This document shows positions 14,929 to 19,625 of a stretch of DNA of 19,625 nucleotides, one piece after another. The number at the start of each line of letters is the position of its first letter. Within the stretch, counting starts at the first letter, position 1. The stretch spans positions 1 to 19,625 of the forward strand of contig JAJRYW010000361.1 of NCBI GenBank assembly GCA_024275555.1. Direction: 5' to 3'. This stretch comes from Calditrichota bacterium (GTDB taxonomy: Bacteria; Calditrichota; Calditrichia; RBG-13-44-9; J075). A program made the translations under genes and the position numbers. Below the pieces are notes generated by a model that made no database searches, was not told the DNA's origin, and worked only from the letters and a program-made list of their open reading frames with translations.

Positions 14929-16479
14929 ATGGACCCTGCCAAAATAAAGGCGCTGAAAGAAAAACGAGCCAAACTCTACCTGGGCGGCGGCGCAAAGCGC
15001 ATCGAGAAACAGCACCAACTGGGCAAGTACACCGCCCGGGAACGCCTGGCGCTTTTGTTCGACCCGGATACGTTCCAGGAATCCCATTTATTTATGAAGC
15101 ACCGCTGCACCCAGTTTGGGCTGGAGGGCAAGGAGATGCCCGGCGAAGGGGTGGTGACCGGGCACGGCTATGTGGACGGCCGCCCCGTCTATGCCGTCAG
15201 CCAGGACTTTACCGTGGCAGGCGGATCGGTCGGAGAGGCCAGCGCCAAAAAAGTCTGCGATGTAATGGACAGCGCCCTGAAAACCGGCGACCCTTTCATT
15301 TTTATTAATGACAGCGGCGGGGCGCGCATCCAGGAGGGCGTAGACGCCTTATCCGGCTATGGGGAAATTTTTTACCGCAACGTGGAACTGTCCGGGGTGG
15401 TGCCGCAAATCAGCATTATTGCCGGGCCGTGCGCCGGCGGAGCGGCCTACTCCCCCGCCCTGACCGATTTCATTATCCAGATCCGCAACGAGGGACAGAT
15501 GTATATCACCGGGCCGCAGGTGATTAAGCAGGTGACCGGGGAGGAGATCACCGCCGAACAGCTGGGCGGCGTGGAAAGCCATGCCTATTATTCGGGAGTG
15601 GTGCACTTTATCGCCGAAAACGGGGACGACGCCATCGCCCTGTGCAAGCGGCTGCTCTCCTTTTTGCCCTCCAACAACATGGAAGACCCGCCCTTCTACC
15701 CGGAACTGCATCAGGATACGGTTGAGGCTAACCCGGCCTTAAACGAGATTGTTCCGGATGATTCGCGGGAGCCCTACGATATGCACCAGGTGATTTTAAA
15801 CGTGGTCGATAACGCGGATTTTCTGGAAGTGCAGCAACACTTTGCCCCGAACATCCTGGTCGGCTTTGCGCGTTTGGTGGGGCGCACTATCGGCGTGGTG
15901 GCCAATCAGCCGCTGCACAAAGCCGGGGTACTGGACATCGACTCTTCGGACAAAGCTTCCCGGTTTATCCGGTTTTGCAATGCGTTTAATATACCCATCA
16001 TCACCTTTGTTGATGTGCCCGGTTTTCTGCCGGGAGTGCAACATGAATATGTGGGCATCCTCCGGCACGGGGCCAAGATGATCTTCGCCTACGCCGCCGC
16101 CACGGTGCCGAAGATGACCGTGGTTGTGCGCAAAGCCTACGGCGGCGCCTACCTGGCCATGTGCTCGAAGAATATGGGCGCGGACCGCGTCTATGCCTGG
16201 CCAAATGCAGAAATTGCCGTGATGGGCGCCGAAGGGGCGGTCAACATTCTCTATCGCAAAGAAATTGAGGCGGCAGAAAACCCGGCCCAAATGCGTGAGA
16301 AGCTCTCCGCCGAATACCGGGAAACGTTTGCCAATCCCTACGTGGCTGCCGCACGCGGCTACCTGGATGACATCATCGAACCGGCGGAAACCCGCATTTA
16401 CCTGGCCGCATCTTTGGAAGTGCTGAAAAGCAAACGGGAATTACGTCCCCAGAAAAAGCACGGGCTGATTCCGCTATAA
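14929..16479 (+). CDS. mmdA: Acyl-CoA carboxyltransferase subunit, methylmalonyl-CoA decarboxylase alpha-like
   Basis: Transfers CO2 from the acyl-CoA substrate to biotin on the carrier protein encoded two genes downstream. The 516-residue crotonase-fold protein has the two halves of the family. The N-terminal half has KYTARERLALLFD, DFTVAGGSVGEA, SGGARIQEGV (129-138) and GPCAGGAAYSPALTDF (166-181). The C-terminal half has VDVPGFLPGVQHEYVGILRHGAK and RKAYGGAYLAMCSK. These glycine-rich turns form the oxyanion holes. By itself it could equally be a propionyl-CoA carboxylase beta subunit. The following delta and Na+-pump genes, and the lack of biotin carboxylase, favour the decarboxylase. GAGG stands before ATG 14929. 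Confidence 0.9.
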   Translation: MDPAKIKALKEKRAKLYLGGGAKRIEKQHQLGKYTARERLALLFDPDTFQESHLFMKHRCTQFGLEGKEMPGEGVVTGHGYVDGRPVYAVSQDFTVAGGSVGEASAKKVCDVMDSALKTGDPFIFINDSGGARIQEGVDALSGYGEIFYRNVELSGVVPQISIIAGPCAGGAAYSPALTDFIIQIRNEGQMYITGPQVIKQVTGEEITAEQLGGVESHAYYSGVVHFIAENGDDAIALCKRLLSFLPSNNMEDPPFYPELHQDTVEANPALNEIVPDDSREPYDMHQVILNVVDNADFLEVQQHFAPNILVGFARLVGRTIGVVANQPLHKAGVLDIDSSDKASRFIRFCNAFNIPIITFVDVPGFLPGVQHEYVGILRHGAKMIFAYAAATVPKMTVVVRKAYGGAYLAMCSKNMGADRVYAWPNAEIAVMGAEGAVNILYRKEIEAAENPAQMREKLSAEYRETFANPYVAAARGYLDDIIEPAETRIYLAASLEVLKSKRELRPQKKHGLIPL

Positions 16480-16495
16480 TATAAAGGAAGGAAAA

Positions 16496-16849
16496 ATGAC
16501 CGAAACCCTGGTTACAGGCTACACGCTGACCGTTGTCGGTTTATTGATTGTTTTTACCTCGCTGGCCTTTATTGCCTCGGTGGTGGCCCTGCTGCGCTGG
16601 CTGGATACCGGCAGCGATAAACGCGAAGCCCGGGAAGCGGCAGACGCGCTGGAAAAAGATCAAACTATTGACGAGTTAACCCTGGTTCTGATCAGCGCCG
16701 CTGTTGCAACCATGATTCAGGGCCGGGCCCACATCCGCAGTGTACGGCGTATCGCGCACATCGAGTTGCCAAGCAGTCCCTGGTCGGCCCAGGGCCGGGC
16801 CGTCTTGCATGGTTCTCATGTCCTGCCCAAAAAACCCGGCGTAAACTGA
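16496..16849 (+). CDS. mmdD: OadG-type delta subunit of sodium-pumping decarboxylase
   Basis: A 117-residue single-span membrane protein of the OadG/MmdD family that holds the soluble carboxyltransferase on the membrane pump. One hydrophobic segment covers about residues 8-35 (TLTVVGLLIVFTSLAFIASV onward). A charged region and then a C-terminal domain (TLVLISAAVATMIQG, then SPWSAQGRAVLHGSH) follow, as in delta subunits of methylmalonyl-CoA decarboxylases. It begins 16 bases after the alpha gene with GGAAGG upstream. The position between alpha and the biotin carrier supports the assignment. Confidence 0.82.
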   Translation: MTETLVTGYTLTVVGLLIVFTSLAFIASVVALLRWLDTGSDKREAREAADALEKDQTIDELTLVLISAAVATMIQGRAHIRSVRRIAHIELPSSPWSAQGRAVLHGSHVLPKKPGVN

Positions 16850-16871
16850 TTTTATTTTGAGGGAGAAGATT

Positions 16872-17279
16872 ATGAAGCTGAAAATTACCGTTCATGGTGT
16901 TGCGTATGAAGTTGAAGTTGAAGTATTAGACCCGGGCGAAGGTTTTCCTGCCGCTGCTCCCCTGCCCCAGGTACAGAGCCATCCCGGCGGCGGCCGCTCC
17001 GCTGCGCCGGCCCCTGATTTGCCACAAAAGACCGGCAGCGCGCCTGCTCCGACGAGCGGCGGCGAACAGGGCTCCGTCGCCTCCCCCATTTCCGGAACAG
17101 TGGTGGAGATAAAAACCAAAGCCGGAGACACAGTGGAAAAAGGGCAGATTCTGTTGATCATCGAGGCAATGAAAATGAACACCTCCATTGCCGCCCCTGT
17201 CAGCGGAAAAATAAAAGCGATCCCCGTTGCGGCCGGCGATTCTGTCCGCGAAGGACAAATCCTGGTTGAATTTGAATAA
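16872..17279 (+). CDS. mmdC: Biotin carboxyl carrier (gamma) subunit
   Basis: A 135-residue carrier that shuttles CO2 from the alpha subunit to the membrane beta subunit. The N-terminal strand KLKITVHGVAYEVEVEVLD is followed by a flexible Pro/Ala/Gly-rich linker (about 26-66). The C-terminal biotinyl domain has IIEAMKMNT, with K101 as the expected biotinylation site. I chose ATG 16872, preceded by GAGGGAGA. An in-frame TTG at 16857 would add five residues but lies before that ribosome site. The biotin ligase is not encoded nearby. Confidence 0.93.
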   Translation: MKLKITVHGVAYEVEVEVLDPGEGFPAAAPLPQVQSHPGGGRSAAPAPDLPQKTGSAPAPTSGGEQGSVASPISGTVVEIKTKAGDTVEKGQILLIIEAMKMNTSIAAPVSGKIKAIPVAAGDSVREGQILVEFE

Positions 17280-17290
17280 GGGGCGCCGTT

Positions 17291-18418
17291 ATGGACATTC
17301 TTTTCCAGTTTCTGCAATCCGGCGCATGGGGCAACCTGAGTTGGGGCAACCTGGCCATGCTTTCGGTCGGCTGTGTGTTCCTGTGGCTGGCCATCAACAA
17401 AGACTATGAGCCGCTTTTGCTGGTGCCCATCGGTTTCGGCATCTTGATCGGCAATATCCCTTTTAAAGTGGGCATGAACATCGGCGTTTATGAAAGCGGC
17501 AGCGTGCTCTCCATCCTGTACCAGGGGGTGTCGCAGGGGTATTATCCGCCGCTGATTTTCCTGGGAATCGGGGCGATGACCGATTTTTCCAGCATGTTAT
17601 CCAATCCCAAGTTGATTTTGCTGGGTGCGGCGGCCCAGGCGGGAATTTTTGTCACCTTCCTGGGATCGCTCTACCTGGGATTTTCCATCACCGATGCAGC
17701 CGCGATCGGGATTATCGGCGGCGCAGACGGGCCGACCGCAATTTTCCTGTCCTCCAAATTAGCGCCGAATTATTTGGGTGCGATTGCCATTGCCGCCTAT
17801 TCCTACATGGCCCTGGTGCCGGTAATCCAGCCCCCGATCATCAAGCTGCTTACCAGCCATAAAGAGCGGCTGATCCGTATGCAGCCCTCCCAGCCGGTCA
17901 GCAAACGGCTGCGGATTCTCTTTCCGGTAGTAGCGTTTTTGATTACCGCCTTCATTGCTCCCGGGTCGATCACTTTGCTGGGCATGCTCTTTTTCGGCAA
18001 CCTGCTCAAAGAAAGCGGCGTCACCGAGCGTTTGGCAAAAACCGCCCGCACTGCTTTTATCGATATTGTGACCATCCTGCTGGGGCTGACCGTGGGAACC
18101 TCCACCGACGCTCACCGCTTTTTAACGCCGGACGCCCTCAAGATTTTTGCCCTGGGAGCGGCCTCTTTTTGTGTCGCCACTGCTGCCGGGGTTCTGTTTG
18201 CCAAAGCAATGAACCTGTTTCTGAAAGAAAAAATCAACCCGATTATCGGGGCGGCAGGCGTTTCGGCGGTGCCGGACTCGGCGCGGGTCTGCCAGATGGT
18301 CGGGGCGAAAGAAGACCCGCAGAATTTTCTGATCATGCACGCCATGGCGCCCAATGTAGCCGGTGTGATCGGCTCGGCAGTGGCGGCCGGGATTCTACTG
18401 GCCACCCTGGGACACTGA
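17291..18418 (+). CDS. mmdB: Sodium-pumping decarboxylase beta subunit (OadB/MmdB/GcdB family)
   Basis: The membrane subunit that decarboxylates carboxybiotin and couples this to Na+ export. The 375 residues form many hydrophobic helices. The family signatures are GIIGGADGPTAIF (140-152), with D146 corresponding to the essential aspartate of OadB, and GNLLKESGVTERL (236-248). A C-terminal AAGVSAVPDSARVCQ and NVAGVIGSAVAAGILL are also present. The length matches MmdB/GcdB and lacks extra domains. A weak AAGGGG precedes ATG 17291, 11 bases after the carrier gene. With the three preceding genes it completes an alpha-delta-gamma-beta pump. The 3' end overlaps the convergent gene by 24 bases. Confidence 0.95.
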   Translation: MDILFQFLQSGAWGNLSWGNLAMLSVGCVFLWLAINKDYEPLLLVPIGFGILIGNIPFKVGMNIGVYESGSVLSILYQGVSQGYYPPLIFLGIGAMTDFSSMLSNPKLILLGAAAQAGIFVTFLGSLYLGFSITDAAAIGIIGGADGPTAIFLSSKLAPNYLGAIAIAAYSYMALVPVIQPPIIKLLTSHKERLIRMQPSQPVSKRLRILFPVVAFLITAFIAPGSITLLGMLFFGNLLKESGVTERLAKTARTAFIDIVTILLGLTVGTSTDAHRFLTPDALKIFALGAASFCVATAAGVLFAKAMNLFLKEKINPIIGAAGVSAVPDSARVCQMVGAKEDPQNFLIMHAMAPNVAGVIGSAVAAGILLATLGH

Positions 18419-18907
18419 CAGTACTCCTGCCGGCGCCGCAACTTCCTCGGACCGGCAGGCTTCCGCAAATTGATCAATGCTTATCTTCTCGGAAAAATAA
18501 AACAGGTGCGCCTTGCACCGGCAGTCTGAAGCGCCAAACCCGGGGCATAAAACAAGGCCGGAAAAAGTCGCCCTCAACAGGTTCGCCCAATCATGCTCTA
18601 TATTTCCGGCAGTTTCTGCCCAGAAAACCCGCTTCACCGGCGAGAGCTCCAGCAGGTAATCAATATGCCAATGGAGGCGTTTGTTCGGTTTCAGATGTCG
18701 CCCCAGCCGGGCCCTCAGCCCGCCGGGACCCCGGGCGCTCCCCACGTAGTAATACCATCCCCCGGGCAGATCGAAACGGCCCAGCCTGCCGATTTTTACC
18801 GCAGGCAGGGCCGGCGCCTGTATTTCCAGCAGATAGTTTCCCGGCCGGGCGGGAAAAGAAAATGCATGGTTCGTCAGCAGCGCCGGTAAGGGCGGAATAT
18901 TATTCAT
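18395..18907 (-). CDS. DUF123/GIY-YIG-domain protein
   Basis: A 170-residue protein of the DUF123 (PF01986) group of GIY-YIG-like nuclease-fold proteins, sometimes found fused to endonuclease III. It shows GNYLLEIQ (23-30), GRLGRFDLPGGWYYYVGSA (40-58), LRARLGRHL, LHWHIDYLL (78-86) and CPGFGASDCRCKAHLFYF (121-138), all characteristic of the family. The function is not established; DNA-related activity is inferred from the fold. ATG 18907 is chosen, but no clear Shine-Dalgarno is visible, and TTG 18922 is an alternative that adds five residues. It converges on the decarboxylase operon, and its last eight codons overlap the beta subunit gene. Confidence 0.88.
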   Translation of the reverse strand: MNNIPPLPALLTNHAFSFPARPGNYLLEIQAPALPAVKIGRLGRFDLPGGWYYYVGSARGPGGLRARLGRHLKPNKRLHWHIDYLLELSPVKRVFWAETAGNIEHDWANLLRATFSGLVLCPGFGASDCRCKAHLFYFSEKISIDQFAEACRSEEVAAPAGVLSVSQGGQ

Positions 18908-19118
18908 GATTAATAATGCCAATCACAAGTTAAACTTAATTTGACGCAGAATAGCGCTGATAAAGACGGATTTCCACCGAGAAGATTTTTATATAGCCTG
19001 ATTTTTTGACACGTCGAATATCTTTCCCCGGTTTTCTTGATTTTCTTTCAGAATCGGAATGAATGGGAGATTTAAGTAGCTGCACTCAAATAAACGACGC
19101 TTTGGGAATATGAAATGC
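18908..19118. other. Intergenic stretch without recognised genes
   Basis: AT-rich DNA upstream of the DUF123 gene. I saw no open frame resembling a known protein. A TTGACA at 19006-19011 has no matching -10 at the right distance, so I do not call a promoter. Confidence 0.5.
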
Positions 19119-19160
19119 CATGCCCAGCCTGCCCCGGCGCACCGAGGCAGGCTGGGCATG
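19119..19160. repeat. 15-bp-stem inverted repeat
   Basis: CATGCCCAGCCTGCC (19119-19133) and its exact reverse complement (19146-19160) flank a 12-base loop, CCGGCGCACCGA. No T-run follows on either strand, and the nearest gene start lies over 200 bp away, so a dispersed repeat is more likely than a terminator. Confidence 0.8.
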
Positions 19161-19180
19161 ACTAATCCCGGGAAATATTA

Positions 19181-19547
19181 TCCTCCTCGTTCCAAGCTCC
19201 CGCTTGGAAGGCACTTTTCACTCTAAGCTCCGCTTACATTGCCAAGACGAAAGCGAATGAGTACCCGCACACTTTAGACTGCGTATAGTCACTCTCGTTG
19301 GTGTCTTTGTTGCTGCGGCGGTGTTTCGCAACTCCGGCAGACCGGTATGCGGCTACCGGTTTCCATGCTTTTTAGTCACTCGTAGCGATCCCGGCAACCG
19401 GGATGGCAACAAGGAGGCAACGAGGAGGAAAAAGTGGGGCAAGGGAAGCAGAGCTTCAAGTGAAAAGGTCGTTCCAGGCAGGAGCCTGGAACGAGTCGCA
19501 TAGAAATTATTGTCACGGCCAAACTGAAGTTTGGCGCTCCTCGTTTG
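19181..19547. repeat. 367-bp repeat unit built from hairpins
   Basis: The unit begins with a 78-bp segment (19181-19258) that recurs identically at 19548-19625. It contains at least five perfect short hairpins. They are TTCCAAGC/GCTTGGAA (19190-19209), ACCGGTA/TACCGGT (19341-19360), ATCCCGG/CCGGGAT (19388-19404), CGTTCCAGGC/GCCTGGAACG (19470-19493) and GCCAAACT/AGTTTGGC (19518-19535, two-base centre). Small open frames inside it match no known protein. It is probably non-coding repeat DNA. Confidence 0.75.
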
Positions 19548-19625
19548 TCCTCCTCGTTCCAAGCTCCCGCTTGGAAGGCACTTTTCACTCTAAGCTCCGC
19601 TTACATTGCCAAGACGAAAGCGAAT
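19548..19625. repeat. Second copy of the 367-bp unit, cut by the window end
   Basis: All 78 bases are identical to 19181-19258, and the copy is still matching when the window stops. Either a tandem array continues to the right or this is a shared end of two related elements. Confidence 0.85.

Noticed and set aside
14883..15308. A 141-codon plus-strand frame overlapping the start of mmdA
   Set aside because: It is a frame-shifted reading of mmdA, which has a proper ribosome site and conserved motifs.
18426..18459. Terminator for the decarboxylase operon
   Set aside because: The eight-pair stem CCTGCCGG/CCGGCAGG has an 18-base loop, no T-run, and lies inside the DUF123 coding sequence.
18169..18909. 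A 246-codon plus-strand frame covering the end of the beta subunit gene and opposite the DUF123 gene
   Set aside because: It is out of frame with the beta subunit and antisense to DUF123, whose conserved motifs are clear. The composition is Arg/Pro-rich low complexity.
19181..19625. CRISPR array
   Set aside because: The repeat period is 367 bp, the repeated part is 78 bp or more, and there are no short regularly spaced units or cas genes.

Overview
The window comes from a Gram-negative-looking, non-alphaproteobacterial chromosome. It makes 5-aminolevulinate from glutamyl-tRNA (HemA/HemL). It has a CcsA-type membrane protein, a thioredoxin-like protein with a signal peptide and a Na+-pumping decarboxylase. 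Shine-Dalgarno sites are clear before most genes. The intergenic DNA is rich in short palindromes and GxxExxY-type debris, as seen in environmental FCB-like lineages such as Calditrichota or KSB1. That placement is a low-confidence inference from style only.

Left edge (1-1186): two palindromic elements, a 5'-truncated GNAT acetyltransferase remnant, an intact DinB-like protein and a possible second GNAT tail facing hemH.

Heme region (1187-13859, all minus strand): in transcription order ccsA-like, hemA, hemC, hemD, hemE, hemN, hemY (hemG), hemB, hemL, hemH. This is every enzyme from glutamyl-tRNA to protoheme. The first six genes are tightly packed, with a 4-nt hemC/hemD overlap and gaps of 3-39 nt. 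The later genes are separated by intergenic regions full of repeats: three consecutive palindromes before hemY, a tandem ACGTTTT heptamer between hemY and hemB, a cassette with about 31-bp inverted ends holding a nonsense-mutated GxxExxY gene between hemB and hemL, and hairpin repeats between hemL and hemH.

Middle (13860-14808): a 281-bp divergent intergenic region, a secreted CxxC thioredoxin-fold protein, then tRNA-Thr(CGT) with a recognisable promoter and a strong intrinsic terminator.

Right part (14929-18418, plus strand): a four-gene operon for a biotin-dependent, Na+-translocating acyl-CoA decarboxylase, most likely methylmalonyl-CoA decarboxylase. The order is carboxyltransferase alpha, small membrane delta, biotin carrier gamma, Na+-pump beta. 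A convergent DUF123/GIY-YIG gene overlaps its 3' end.

Right edge (18908-19625): non-coding and repeat-rich. It holds a 15-bp-stem hairpin and a 367-bp unit made of at least five perfect hairpins. The first 78 bp of this unit recur identically at the window edge, so a tandem array may continue outside.

The genes are mostly well-known families. The least explained material is the family of short palindromes with a constant TC/GA two-base centre and compensated stems, the right-edge repeat unit, and the GxxExxY cassette lying inside the heme cluster.
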